64,000 bases of DNA from Lachnospiraceae bacterium A2 (lineage in GTDB: Bacteria > Bacillota > Clostridia > Lachnospirales > Lachnospiraceae). The stretch lies in the NCBI GenBank assembly GCA_000403315.2, contig KE159636.1, positions 2,020,041 through 2,084,040 of the forward strand, in the 5' to 3' direction. The notes under the pieces are model-generated. The model did no database searches. It saw only the letters and a program-made list of their open reading frames with translations, and was not told where the DNA came from. Both the position numbers and the translations under genes were made by a program. Positions 1 through 8,398 of this stretch are shown here, piece after piece; within the stretch, counting starts at the first letter, position 1, and every line of letters starts with the position of its first letter.

Positions 1-815
1 TGGGCATCCTGAATTTAATGCCCCTGAAGGAGGAAACGGAGCTGCAAATCCTCCGGGCGCTTTCCAATACCCCCTTGCAGGTGGACGTTACGTTTGTGGT
101 AGCTGGCAGCCATGAGTCCCGCAATACCTCAAACAGCCACTTAAATAAATTTTACAACACCTTTGCCCAGGTCCGGGAGCAGAAGTTTGACGGTTTTATC
201 ATAACCGGCGCCCCGGTGGAAAAAATCGGGTATGAGGAGGTGGATTATTGGGAAGAATTTGAACAAATCTGTGAGTGGACAAAGACCAATGTGACTTCCA
301 CCATGCACCTTTGCTGGGGAGCCCAGGCAGGCCTGTACTACCATTATGGCATCCAGAAAGAAATGCTGGGGCAGAAAATGTTCGGCTTGTTTGAGCATAA
401 GGTGAGGAACCGGAAAATCCCGTTAGTCCGGGGGTTTGACGATTATTTTATGGCGCCCCATTCCCGGCATACCCAAGTGCGGAAAGAGGATATTGAAAAG
501 GAGCCGGACCTGACTGTCCTGGCAGAGTCAGAGGAGGCTGGCCCATACTTGATTATGGATACCACAGGGAAGAAAATTTTTGTGATGGGGCATCCGGAAT
601 ACGATAGGGTTACCCTCCATTCGGAATACATACGGGATAAGGGGAAAGGCCTGGATATTCAGGTCCCTAAGAATTATTACGAGGGGGATGACTGTACCAT
701 CCGGCCCAACCTGCAGTGGCGCGCCCATGCCAATACGCTGTACACCAATTGGCTGAATTATTATGTGTACCAGGCGACGCCCTATGAGTATACGGCAGTG
801 CCGAAGAAAAGCTGA
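1..815 (+). CDS. metA: Homoserine O-acyltransferase (MetA family), 5' end outside window
   Basis: Transfers an acyl group to the hydroxyl of L-homoserine, the committed step of methionine synthesis in the cytosol. The reading frame is open to the window edge: codons before the ATG at 18 read GILNLMP, a conserved internal stretch of the family, so about 35-40 N-terminal residues are missing and ATG 18 is not the start. Counting from that ATG, the nucleophile is Cys99 in HLCWGAQAG, with His192 and Glu194 in MGHPEYD completing the triad. The residue after GAPV is Glu, the position reported to favour acetyl-CoA over succinyl-CoA (Gly in E. coli), so acetyltransferase activity is inferred. The C terminus is intact. 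No clear terminator follows; a hairpin-forming repeat begins 20 bases after the stop. Confidence 0.95.
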   Translation, partial: GILNLMPLKEETELQILRALSNTPLQVDVTFVVAGSHESRNTSNSHLNKFYNTFAQVREQKFDGFIITGAPVEKIGYEEVDYWEEFEQICEWTKTNVTSTMHLCWGAQAGLYYHYGIQKEMLGQKMFGLFEHKVRNRKIPLVRGFDDYFMAPHSRHTQVRKEDIEKEPDLTVLAESEEAGPYLIMDTTGKKIFVMGHPEYDRVTLHSEYIRDKGKGLDIQVPKNYYEGDDCTIRPNLQWRAHANTLYTNWLNYYVYQATPYEYTAVPKKS

Positions 816-1066
816 TAACGGGCTTTCATACTTATATTACTCCGGCGGTTAAATATCGATGTTTTTACTTGCCTAAATTTCCATCTGCTACGTTGTCATC
901 TGTTGACGTAGCCCCGCTACGCCGCCTTCTTCCGCCTTGCAGATGAAAAATTATTCTGCGTAAAATTCGTCGACATTTAATCGCCGGAGTAATAGCAATA
1001 CGTCTTTCCTATAAGGGAACAGAAAACAGGCTCCAAATGGGCCTGCTTTCTGTAAGCAAAAAATGT
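816..1066. other. Spacer after metA
   Basis: No supported gene. It holds the 160 bp inverted-repeat element and, at 1019-1053, a second hairpin (arms ACAGAAAACAGGC and GCCTGCTTTCTGT, 12 of 13 paired). Neither is followed by a T-run in the direction of a neighbouring gene, so no classic terminator is called. Confidence 0.6.
835..994. repeat. 160 bp element with terminal inverted repeats (family A copy 1)
   Basis: The ends are inverted repeats: TATTACTCCGGCGGTTAAAT at the left pairs with ATTTAATCGCCGGAGTAATA at the right. The interior carries an AATTTCCATCTGCT...GTTG block and a TTATTCTGCGT block that recur in the element at 1321-1486. Positions 902-994 are almost identical to 58131-58223. No ORF. 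It behaves like a short non-autonomous hairpin element; mobility is inferred only. Confidence 0.75.
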
Positions 1067-1237
1067 TTAGCTTTCTTGGCTTTTGTGGGATATGGGATAT
1101 CCATTCCCCTGGCTGTCAGTGGTGATCTCATTGAGGTGCTGCCTTTTGGAGCGATGCCATTCCTCGTTGATGATCCCGCTTTCCCAGGCCCCTTTTGGGG
1201 CGGTACGGATACGTTTGCCTTTATCAGTTGCTTTCAT
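1067..1237 (-). CDS. Small hydrophilic protein, 56 aa, unknown
   Basis: Not recognised. The ATG at 1237 (minus strand) is preceded by a perfect AGGAGG five bases upstream (AGGAGGCAGCA-ATG), which is the main reason to accept it. The product begins MKATDKGKRIRTAPKGAWES and is rich in Lys, Arg, Ser and Asn, with no membrane segment, signal peptide or cysteine. A TATACT -10-like hexamer lies a short way upstream (near 1258). It stands alone between two repeat elements. The only alternative in this stretch is a plus-strand frame (1037-1255) without a ribosome site. Confidence 0.5.
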   Translation of the reverse strand: MKATDKGKRIRTAPKGAWESGIINEEWHRSKRQHLNEITTDSQGNGYPISHKSQES

Positions 1238-1320
1238 TGCTGCCTCCTGAATTAGTATAGAAGAATGATTGAAACGAACGATATTTTGTATCATTTTGCT
1301 TAATGCAATACCCCAATAAT

Positions 1321-1486
1321 CTAGCGTAGTGTATCATTCACATTTCTTCAAATTAACGTGTCTGAATTTCCATCTGCTGTGTTGGATTCAATCGACGATG
1401 CCACCGCATCGCCTCATTCAGACGCCCTGCAGTCTGAAAATTCATTCTGCGTTATTTGGCTGAAAGTGAATGATACACTACACTAG
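1321..1486. repeat. 166 bp element with 21 bp terminal inverted repeats (family A copy 2)
   Basis: Left end CTAGCGTAGTGTATCATTCAC (split here as CTAGCGTAGT + GTATCATTCAC) pairs with the right end at 1466-1486 with a single mismatch. The interior shares the AATTTCCATCTGCT-GTTG and ATTCTGCGT blocks with the element at 835-994, although the terminal repeats differ in sequence. No coding potential. Confidence 0.75.
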
Positions 1487-1639
1487 TATAACCGGAAGGG
1501 CGGAAAATATCAGGAGGCATTTTCTGCAAAAACGGTGCGGCAGTTGGGGAAAAGGCTGATAGTTTGGCTGAGAATGGGAAAGATAAGATAGAACGCAAAC
1601 GCAGCAGCTAAAACTACGGGACTCAGACGAAGAAAGGCT

Positions 1640-1667
1640 TTGCAAATTCTAAAAATTCTGCTATAAT
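1640..1667 (+). promoter_or_regulatory. Sigma-A type promoter for the Asp23 gene
   Basis: TTGCAA at 1640-1645 and a perfect TATAAT at 1662-1667, spacing 16. Transcription would begin near 1674, giving a short leader before the ATG at 1699. Confidence 0.7.
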
Positions 1668-1698
1668 AGGAAAATGAATAAGTTTAGGAGGCGTGGAA

Positions 1699-2076
1699 AT
1701 GGCTGAAGACAGGAAAGCATATATGATAAAGGACGACAATCTTGGGGAAGTGCGCATTGCAGACGAAGTCATTGCAATTATCGCAGGCTTGGCGGCAACG
1801 GAAGTGGAAGGCGTCAGCTCCATGGCGGGAAACATCACCAATGAGCTGGTGAGCAAGCTGGGCATGAAGAATCTTTCCAAGGGGATTAAGATTGAGATTA
1901 AGGAAAATGTGGTGAAGGTGGACGTGGCCTTGAATATCCGTTTTGGCTATGCCATCCCCAAGGTTTCCACTAAGGTACAGGAACGTGTGAAATCTGCCAT
2001 TGAGAATATGACAGGGCTGGAAGTAAGCAGCGTCAACGTGCGCATTGCCAGCGTGGAGATGGAAAAGCAGAAGTAG
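1699..2076 (+). CDS. Asp23/Gls24 family envelope stress protein (YqhY-like)
   Basis: Member of the Asp23/Gls24 (DUF322) family, small cytosolic proteins linked in Firmicutes to the cell envelope and, for YqhY, to control of fatty acid synthesis. At 125 residues it shows the family core: a start like GEVRIADEVIAIIAGLAA, then VEGVSSM, an alternating hydrophobic stretch VKVDVALNIRFGYAIP and the closing VNVRIASVEM. The ATG at 1699 sits 7 bases after AGGAGG (1686-1691); an in-frame GTG at 1693 is too close to that site. Its place just before nusB matches yqhY-nusB of Bacillus, which supports the YqhY type. The exact role here is inferred. Confidence 0.9.
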   Translation: MAEDRKAYMIKDDNLGEVRIADEVIAIIAGLAATEVEGVSSMAGNITNELVSKLGMKNLSKGIKIEIKENVVKVDVALNIRFGYAIPKVSTKVQERVKSAIENMTGLEVSSVNVRIASVEMEKQK

Positions 2077-2223
2077 GGAACAGGGCTGGGCATGGCAAAC
2101 GTGTTTCCAACAGAGAGATGGAAAGCAGAAACAGAAAAATGTGCGGCAGGACAGTACCCGTAGGGCCCGCAGGGCAGGGCGGCAGGTTCCTGCATGAAAA
2201 CTGAAGGAAGTGCATGGGTTTGG

Positions 2224-2250
2224 AAGGCTGTCAGTTTGGCAGCCTTTTTC
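2224..2250 (+). terminator. Rho-independent terminator
   Basis: AAGGCTG (2224-2230) pairs with CAGCCTT (2240-2246), followed by a run of T. It lies 150 bases after the Asp23 stop and separates that gene from the repeat and nusB. Confidence 0.65.
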
Positions 2251-2293
2251 TGTAAATTCTTATGCGGCCCAGCAACATTGGCAGGGAGGGGCT

Positions 2294-2579
2294 GCCCCAG
2301 CGAAGCGAGGGTACTCGTGCGAATAGAAGATGTCACTGTGTGACCGCACTCGGCGCAGCAAAGGTTCTAAGCGCCAGTGGCGCTTGTTCAGAACGGACCG
2401 AAACAGAGTGTAGACGCCAAGCCCCTCATGATTGAGGGGTAGGGGAGCTGAAGTGGGCTTGCCCACTTTGTTCTCTTATAGGAAATACCGTGTTACTGTG
2501 AGGTGCCAAAGTGTATGGATTTCCTATAAGAGAAAAACAATTATGCGCAGCTCGCGGAGAGGAAATTTATTGCTGCGCA
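2294..2579. repeat. Dispersed ~240-290 bp repeat, copy 1
   Basis: Starts GCCCCAGCGAAGCGAGGG and ends at GAAATTTATTGCTGCGCA. The same blocks in the same order occur at 49102-49337. It contains a perfect 16 bp inverted repeat, TTCTCTTATAGGAAAT (2471-2486) with its complement at 2519-2534. It fills most of the Asp23-nusB gap, so no other gene is present at 2077-2662. A long frame running through it into nusB is an artefact of the open repeat. Confidence 0.8.
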
Positions 2580-2662
2580 ATCCGCTCGCGCGCGGAGAAT
2601 GCGCTGTGCGCATTCTTTTTTACAAATACAAAATTTTAACAGAAGCATTGGAAAGGAACCAT

Positions 2663-3058
2663 ATGAGCCGGAGAGAAATAAGAGAACAGATATTTAAATT
2701 ACTGTTCCGGGCAGAATTTTACGAAGAAGGGGAACTGCCGGAACAGCTGCAGCTTTTTTTTGAGGACCTGGACAAAAAAGAAGAAAAGGATACCAACTAC
2801 ATCCAGGAAAAGTTTGGGCAGATCCTGGCCCGCCTGCCGGAAATAGACGGGATGGTAAATGCAGTGGCGCAGGGCTGGAAAACCACCAGGATGGGGAAGG
2901 TAGACCTGACGCTGATCCGCCTTGCGGTATATGAAATAAAATTTGAGGAAGGGATTCCCACAGGGGTGGCAATCAACGAGGCGGTAGAGCTTGCAAAAAG
3001 CTATGGCACGGACGATTCCGCTTCCTTTGTGAACGGAATCCTTGCAAAGCTGGCATGA
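2663..3058 (+). CDS. nusB: Transcription antitermination factor NusB
   Basis: NusB binds boxA RNA with ribosomal protein S10 and takes part in antitermination of rRNA operons. The 131-residue product begins MSRREIREQIFKLLFRAEFY, the typical all-helical start, and ends with the signature AINEAVELAKSYGTDDSASF-VNGILAKL. The frame is open far upstream through a repeat, but ATG 2663 gives the usual family length and follows GGAAAGGAACC. Its stop overlaps the xseA start by 4 bases (ATGA), so the two are translationally coupled. Confidence 0.95.
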   Translation: MSRREIREQIFKLLFRAEFYEEGELPEQLQLFFEDLDKKEEKDTNYIQEKFGQILARLPEIDGMVNAVAQGWKTTRMGKVDLTLIRLAVYEIKFEEGIPTGVAINEAVELAKSYGTDDSASFVNGILAKLA

Positions 3059-4314
3059 CAAAAAATGTATACACGGTAGGGCAGGTAAATTCCTACATTA
3101 AAAATATGTTTACCCAGGATTTCATGATGAACCGCATTTATGTCAAAGGCGAGGTGTCGAACTGCAAATACCATACATCCGGCCATATTTATTTTACATT
3201 AAAGGATGAAACAGGGGCGATTCCTGCGGTGCTGTTTGCCGGAAACCGAAAAGGGCTGGCATTTACCATGAAAAATGGGGATAATGTTATCGTACTGGGT
3301 TCCATTTCCGTTTATGAAAGGGATGGGAAATACCAGCTTTATGCCAAAGAAGTTTTGCTGGATGGGGAAGGCCTTTTATACCAGAGGTTCCAGCAGTTAA
3401 AGCAGGAACTGGAAGAAATGGGCATGTTTGCCCCGGAGTATAAGCAGCCTGTTCCAAAGTATATCCGCAGGCTTGGGATTGTGACTGCCCCCACAGGGGC
3501 CGCTATCCGGGATATCCAGAATGTTGCGGGCCGCAGGAACCCTTATGTGCAGACAATCCTTTACCCTGCCCTGGTGCAGGGGGATGGGGCGGCGGCCAGC
3601 ATAGCCAATGGGATTTTTGCCTTGGAGCAGCTTGGGGTAGACCTGATTATCGTAGGCCGTGGCGGCGGATCCATGGAGGATTTATGGGCCTTTAATGAGG
3701 AAATTGTGGCAAGGGCGATTTTTGACTGCACCGTACCCATTATTTCTGCTGTTGGCCATGAAACGGATACGACCATTGCAGATTATGTGGCAGATTTAAG
3801 GGCGCCTACCCCTTCAGCGGCGGCGGAACTTGCAGTGTATGACATCCGGGAACTGGAGTCGGCCCTTTTGTCTTTCCGGCTGGAACTGAACCGGAACATC
3901 AGCCAGAAGCTGGAGTGGGCAGAGGAACGCGCCCGCCAGTTTAAGGACAGGCTAAAGCTGTTAAGCCCCCAGGGGCAGCTAAATGAAAAACGTCAGATGG
4001 CGGCAGATTTGGAAGAAAAGCTGCATATGCGCATGGAACAGCAGCTTCTCCAGAAAAAGCATGGGATGGAGCTGCTGGCAGAGCGGCTGGAAGCCCTTTC
4101 CCCTTTGAAAAAGCTGAGCCAGGGCTACGCCTTTGTGACTGGCCAGTCGGGGCAGGGGATTTGCAGCGCAGCCAGGGTAAAGCCCGGGGACATCCTCAAC
4201 ATCCATATGCTGGACGGGAAGGTGGCTGCAAAAGCAGTGGAAGTAGAATTGGCGCCGAAACGCTGCCGGATAGGGCAGACGGAAACAGAAACCACAGATT
4301 GCCAGAAAGAGTAA
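3055..4314 (+). CDS. xseA: Exodeoxyribonuclease VII large subunit
   Basis: Large subunit of the single-strand specific exonuclease VII, used in mismatch repair and clean-up of nicked DNA. The N-terminal ~100 residues form an OB-fold (YTVGQVNSYI, VKGEVSNCKYHTSGHIYFTL). The catalytic core follows, with TAPTGAAIRDIQN and VGRGGGSMEDLWAFNEE and later SAVGHETDTTIADYVADLRA-PTPSAAAE, then a long helical arm that carries the small subunits. Length 419 is slightly under the usual 440-450. ATG 3055 overlaps the nusB stop; xseB follows by 17 bases. Confidence 0.96.
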   Translation: MTKNVYTVGQVNSYIKNMFTQDFMMNRIYVKGEVSNCKYHTSGHIYFTLKDETGAIPAVLFAGNRKGLAFTMKNGDNVIVLGSISVYERDGKYQLYAKEVLLDGEGLLYQRFQQLKQELEEMGMFAPEYKQPVPKYIRRLGIVTAPTGAAIRDIQNVAGRRNPYVQTILYPALVQGDGAAASIANGIFALEQLGVDLIIVGRGGGSMEDLWAFNEEIVARAIFDCTVPIISAVGHETDTTIADYVADLRAPTPSAAAELAVYDIRELESALLSFRLELNRNISQKLEWAEERARQFKDRLKLLSPQGQLNEKRQMAADLEEKLHMRMEQQLLQKKHGMELLAERLEALSPLKKLSQGYAFVTGQSGQGICSAARVKPGDILNIHMLDGKVAAKAVEVELAPKRCRIGQTETETTDCQKE

Positions 4315-4331
4315 AGGAACCAGGAGGGCTT

Positions 4332-4577
4332 ATGGGACAGGCAGAACAGGAAAAGGAACAGGAATCCCAATCCCTAGAGGAGCTTTTTAGGGAGCTGGAG
4401 GAGCTTATAGAGAACATGCAGCGGCGGGAAGTGACGCTGGAGGAAACATTTGCGTTGTATGAAAAAGGCATCCGGAAACTGAAATCCTGCAATGAAAAAA
4501 TAGACAGCGTGGAAAAGAAAATGCTGCTTTTGAACGGGCAGGGGGAACTGGAGCCTTTTGAGGAGCGGAAAGGATAA
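4332..4577 (+). CDS. xseB: Exodeoxyribonuclease VII small subunit
   Basis: Small subunit of exonuclease VII; several copies coat the helical arm of XseA. The 81-residue product has the family core: LEELFRELEELIENMQRREV-TLEETFALYEKGIRKLKSCNEKI. It is helical and acidic throughout. The start at ATG 4332 follows CAGGAGG with suitable spacing; the longer open frame upstream overlaps xseA in another frame and is not used. ispA starts 6 bases after the stop. Confidence 0.93.
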   Translation: MGQAEQEKEQESQSLEELFRELEELIENMQRREVTLEETFALYEKGIRKLKSCNEKIDSVEKKMLLLNGQGELEPFEERKG

Positions 4578-4583
4578 GACGAT

Positions 4584-5471
4584 ATGGACATGAAAGCAGA
4601 AATTGCAGCCAAGGCCCAGCAGATAGAAGCTGTGATTGCCAGCTACCTGCCAAAAGAGGAAGGGTACCAGAAAACGGTGATAGAGGCAATGAATTACAGC
4701 GTGCTGGCAGGCGGGAAACGGCTGCGCCCCATGCTGATGTGGGAAACTTACCGGATGTTCGGGGGAAGGTCTAAGGTGATTGAGCCTTTTATGGCGGCAA
4801 TTGAAATGGTCCATACGTATTCCCTTGTCCATGATGATTTGCCTGCCATGGACAACGATGAATACCGGAGGGGCAAAAAGACCACCCATGCCCAGTATGG
4901 GGAAGCCATGGGGATTCTGGCTGGGGACGGCCTTTTGAACTATGCCTTTGAAACGGCGGTAAAGGCATTTGAAATAGAGCCCGGAAATGCCAATATCGGA
5001 AAGGCGCTGCAGGTGCTTGCCAGGAAAGCTGGCATTTACGGCATGTTAGGCGGGCAGTGTGTAGATGTGGAGGCAGAAGGGAAGCCTGTGGCAGAGGAAC
5101 GGCTGGAATTTATTTACCGGCTGAAAACCGGGGCGCTGTTAGAAAGCGCCATGCTGATTGGGGCTATTTTAGCCGGTGCAACCAAAGGGGAACAGCGGCA
5201 GGTAGCACAGGCTGCCGGGGAATTGGGGCTGGCGTTCCAGATCCAGGACGACATCCTGGATGTGACAAGCACTACGGAAATCCTTGGGAAACCGGTAGGC
5301 AGCGATGAAAAAAACTGTAAGGCCACATGGGTTACCCTGCGGGGGATTGAGGGGGCGAAGCAGGATGCGGAACGCCTGTGCAAACAGAGCGTAAAGCGGA
5401 TGGACAGCCTTGTGGTCCGGAATGAATTTTTGGCAAACCTGATGCTGGAATTGATGCGGCGGGAAAAATGA
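4584..5471 (+). CDS. ispA: Polyprenyl diphosphate synthase (farnesyl/geranyl type)
   Basis: Condenses isopentenyl diphosphate with allylic diphosphates to give farnesyl diphosphate (possibly geranylgeranyl diphosphate) for undecaprenyl and quinone side chains. At 295 residues it has both Asp-rich metal motifs: the first in VHDDLPAMDNDEYRRGK and the second in FQIQDDILD. GGKRLRPML near residue 40 binds the IPP diphosphate. The gap between xseB and dxs and the order xseAB-ispA-dxs are typical of Firmicutes and tie it to the DXP pathway. The final chain length cannot be told by eye. Confidence 0.93.
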   Translation: MDMKAEIAAKAQQIEAVIASYLPKEEGYQKTVIEAMNYSVLAGGKRLRPMLMWETYRMFGGRSKVIEPFMAAIEMVHTYSLVHDDLPAMDNDEYRRGKKTTHAQYGEAMGILAGDGLLNYAFETAVKAFEIEPGNANIGKALQVLARKAGIYGMLGGQCVDVEAEGKPVAEERLEFIYRLKTGALLESAMLIGAILAGATKGEQRQVAQAAGELGLAFQIQDDILDVTSTTEILGKPVGSDEKNCKATWVTLRGIEGAKQDAERLCKQSVKRMDSLVVRNEFLANLMLELMRREK

Positions 5472-5579
5472 TAATTGGCGGGCATAACTTCTAAGGCAGC
5501 GGCGGAACCCAGAAGAGAAGCGGGTGGCAGCTATCCAGAGGAAAGGCATAAAAGAACAGGAGAAGAAGGGGGTTTACCC

Positions 5580-7514
5580 ATGGTATTGGAACAAATTCAG
5601 GGACCCAACGACATTAAGAATATAGAGGAATCCGAACTGCCGGCGCTTGCAGAGGAAATCCGGGATTTTTTAATCCAGAAGGTTGCGGAGCATGGAGGGC
5701 ATCTGGCTTCCAATTTGGGGGCGGTGGAACTTACCATGGCGCTGCACCTGCATCTGGATTTGCCGGGGGATAAGGTGATCTGGGATGTAGGGCACCAGTC
5801 TTATACCCATAAATTATTGACAGGCCGCCGGGAAGGGTTTGGGACGCTGCGGAAATTCCGGGGAATGAGCGGTTTTCCCAAACGGAAGGAAAGCGGCTGC
5901 GACAGCTTTGGCACAGGCCATAGCTCCACTTCCATTTCGGCAGGCTTAGGGTATGCATCCGCAAGGGAAATTACCGGGGAGGATTACCAGGTCGTTTCTG
6001 TCATAGGGGACGGCGCGCTGACTGGGGGGATGGCGTGGGAAGCGCTGAATAACGCTTCTTTGCTGAAAACAAATTTTACCATTGTGTTAAACGACAATAA
6101 TATGTCCATTTCAGAAAATATAGGCGGGCTTTCCAGCCATCTGGGCAACCTGCGGACCGCAGACGCATATCAGGGGCTGAAAACAGGCGTCACCAATTCC
6201 CTGAATAAAATCCCGGTTTACGGGGAGCGGATGGTAGAACAAATCCGCCGGACCAAAAGCGGCATCAAACAGCTTTTCATCCCGGGGATGCTCTTTGAAA
6301 ATATGGGGATTACCTACCTTGGGCCTGTGGACGGCCATGATATCGGGGCTATGCTCCGGGTGCTGCGGGAAGCTGCAAAAGTCAACGGGGCAGTCCTTGT
6401 CCATGTGATTACCCAGAAAGGGAAGGGATATGTCCCGGCGGAACGCCATCCCGCAAGGTTCCACGGCACGGAGCCTTTTGACATTGGGACTGGCCTTCCC
6501 CTGAAACGGCGGACGGTTGCCAATTATACCGATGTTTTTTCTACGGTCATGCGGAAATTAGGGGAGCGGGACAGCAAGGTAACAGCCATTACGGCAGCCA
6601 TGGAGGATGGCACAGGGCTGAAACGGTTCCACAATATGTTCCCAGAGCGGTTTTTTGACGTGGGGATTGCCGAAGGCCATGCGGTAACCTTTGCCGCAGG
6701 CTTGGCAGCCGCAGGGCTAAAGCCTGTACTGGCTGTGTACTCCTCGTTCCTCCAGCGGGCTTACGACCAGCTTCTGCATGACGTGTGCATCCAAGACCTT
6801 CCAGTGGCCTTTGCCATTGACAGGGCAGGGCTTGTGGGGAGCGACGGGGAAACCCATCAGGGGATTTTCGATTTGTCTTACCTGTCCTCTATCCCAAATA
6901 TGAGCATTATGGCTCCGAAAAATAAATGGGAGCTGTCCGACATGGTGAAATTTGCAGTGGATTTTAACCATCCCATTGCCATACGTTATCCCCGGGGGCA
7001 AGCTTACGACGGCTTAAAAGGCCACCGTGCCAAAATTTCCTATGGGAAAAGCGAGGTCATTTATGAAGGGAGACAGGTTGCCCTCCTTGCAGTGGGCAGC
7101 ATGGTAAAAACTGCAGAGGAAACCTTCCGCCTTTTGGAGCAGCGGGGCTGCCGCTGCACATTAATCAACGCCCGTTTTGTCCAGCCTTTGGATATCGGGC
7201 TGCTGGAGGAACTCCCAAAGAGCCACCAGCTTCTGGTAACGATGGAAGAAAATGTCCAAAGCGGCGGCTTCGGGGAACATGTGCTGCAGTACTATGCAAA
7301 GAACAAAAAGGCCGGCATGGAAACGCACGGCGGAACAGAAGGCCGCCTGCCTGCCCAGGGCACAGCAGGGGAGAGCGGGGAATTTCAGGTTTTAAATATT
7401 TCTATCCCAGACGTTTTTGTGGAACATGGGACTGTAGATGTGCTGAAAAAGGAATTAAACATTGACAGTGAATCCGTAGCAGCAAGAATTCTGGAATACC
7501 TGGGGCATAGTTAA
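5580..7514 (+). CDS. dxs: 1-deoxy-D-xylulose-5-phosphate synthase
   Basis: Thiamine-diphosphate enzyme joining pyruvate and glyceraldehyde 3-phosphate, the first step of the MEP isoprenoid pathway. The 644-residue product carries WDVGHQSYTHKLLTGR, the ThDP/Mg motif GDGALTGGMAWEALNNAS with NDNNMSIS, the transketolase pyrimidine domain (AITAAMEDGTGL, DVGIAEGHAVTFAAGLA), HQGIFDLSYL and a C-terminal transketolase domain. ATG 5580 follows an AGAAGGGGG site and gives the usual N terminus; an upstream in-frame TTG at 5475 would add 35 low-complexity residues. A short insertion (roughly AGMETHGGTEGRLPAQG) near residue 590 is unusual. It supplies the IspA substrate pathway. Confidence 0.95.
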   Translation: MVLEQIQGPNDIKNIEESELPALAEEIRDFLIQKVAEHGGHLASNLGAVELTMALHLHLDLPGDKVIWDVGHQSYTHKLLTGRREGFGTLRKFRGMSGFPKRKESGCDSFGTGHSSTSISAGLGYASAREITGEDYQVVSVIGDGALTGGMAWEALNNASLLKTNFTIVLNDNNMSISENIGGLSSHLGNLRTADAYQGLKTGVTNSLNKIPVYGERMVEQIRRTKSGIKQLFIPGMLFENMGITYLGPVDGHDIGAMLRVLREAAKVNGAVLVHVITQKGKGYVPAERHPARFHGTEPFDIGTGLPLKRRTVANYTDVFSTVMRKLGERDSKVTAITAAMEDGTGLKRFHNMFPERFFDVGIAEGHAVTFAAGLAAAGLKPVLAVYSSFLQRAYDQLLHDVCIQDLPVAFAIDRAGLVGSDGETHQGIFDLSYLSSIPNMSIMAPKNKWELSDMVKFAVDFNHPIAIRYPRGQAYDGLKGHRAKISYGKSEVIYEGRQVALLAVGSMVKTAEETFRLLEQRGCRCTLINARFVQPLDIGLLEELPKSHQLLVTMEENVQSGGFGEHVLQYYAKNKKAGMETHGGTEGRLPAQGTAGESGEFQVLNISIPDVFVEHGTVDVLKKELNIDSESVAARILEYLGHS

Positions 7515-7596
7515 AATATCTTTCCGTTGTTCCCCACCGTTCCCTTGCAACGCAAAGTATCAGCACCAACAAATTTTTAGAAAAGAAGGGCATACC

Positions 7597-8394
7597 ATGA
7601 AAGAACGATTGGACATACTCCTTGTGCAGCGCGGCCTTGCCCCCTCCCGGGAAAAGGCCAAAGCCATGATTATGGAAGGGAACGTATTTGTATCCGGCCA
7701 GCGTGAGGACAAAGCCGGAACTGCCTTTGACGAAAAAGCAGAGATAGAAGTCCGCGGCAACACCCTAAAATATGTAAGCCGCGGCGGCCTGAAGCTGGAA
7801 AAAGCAATGGAACAGTTTGGCATCTGCCTGTCTGGGAAAACCTGCATGGATATTGGCGCTTCCACCGGGGGATTTACCGACTGTATGCTGCAAAACGGCG
7901 CAGGCAAAGTCTATGCCGTAGATGTAGGGTACGGCCAGTTTGCCTGGAAGCTCCGTCAGGATCCCCGGGTGGTCTGTATGGAAAAGACAAATATCCGCTA
8001 TGTAACGCCAGAGGATATTGGGGAACCGCTGGATTTTGCATCCGTGGACGTTTCCTTTATTTCACTTACCAAAGTGCTGCCGGCGGCAAAAGAGCTGCTT
8101 TGCAGGGACGGGGAGCTGGTCTGCCTGATTAAGCCCCAGTTTGAAGCCGGAAGGGAAAAGGTAGGGAAAAAAGGCGTAGTCCGCGACCCTGACGTGCACC
8201 GGGAGGTCATAGGGAACATCCTGGCATTTGCAGAGGGCATTGGCTTTACAGCCCGGAACCTGGATTTTTCACCTATCAGGGGCCCGGAAGGGAACATTGA
8301 ATATTTGATACATATCCAAAAAGGCGAGGAAAGCCAGAAGGGGACAGTGGATGTGGCGGCTGTGGTAGCACAGGCACATGGGACACTGGCATAG
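7597..8394 (+). CDS. tlyA: TlyA-family rRNA 2'-O-methyltransferase
   Basis: Predicted rRNA (cytidine-2'-O)-methyltransferase of the TlyA/hemolysin A family. Residues 1-60 form an S4 RNA-binding domain (RLDILLVQRGLAPSREKAKA), followed by the linker VSRGGLKLEKAM and an FtsJ-like SAM domain with DIGASTGGFTDCML and, near the catalytic site, SVDVSFISLTKVLP and CLIKPQFEAGREKVGKKGVV. Length 265 is normal. ATG 7597 follows AGAAGGG. It overlaps or abuts nadK, as in other Clostridia. The haemolysin name in older annotation reflects an E. coli assay, not its function. Confidence 0.92.
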   Translation: MKERLDILLVQRGLAPSREKAKAMIMEGNVFVSGQREDKAGTAFDEKAEIEVRGNTLKYVSRGGLKLEKAMEQFGICLSGKTCMDIGASTGGFTDCMLQNGAGKVYAVDVGYGQFAWKLRQDPRVVCMEKTNIRYVTPEDIGEPLDFASVDVSFISLTKVLPAAKELLCRDGELVCLIKPQFEAGREKVGKKGVVRDPDVHREVIGNILAFAEGIGFTARNLDFSPIRGPEGNIEYLIHIQKGEESQKGTVDVAAVVAQAHGTLA

Positions 8395-8398
8395 GAAG

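Noticed and set aside
1019-1053. Hairpin taken as metA terminator
   Set aside because: Followed by A-rich sequence on the plus strand, and the T-run on the minus strand precedes the stem.
2432-2662. N-terminal extension of NusB
   Set aside because: This part lies in a dispersed repeat and has no ribosome site; ATG 2663 gives the family length.
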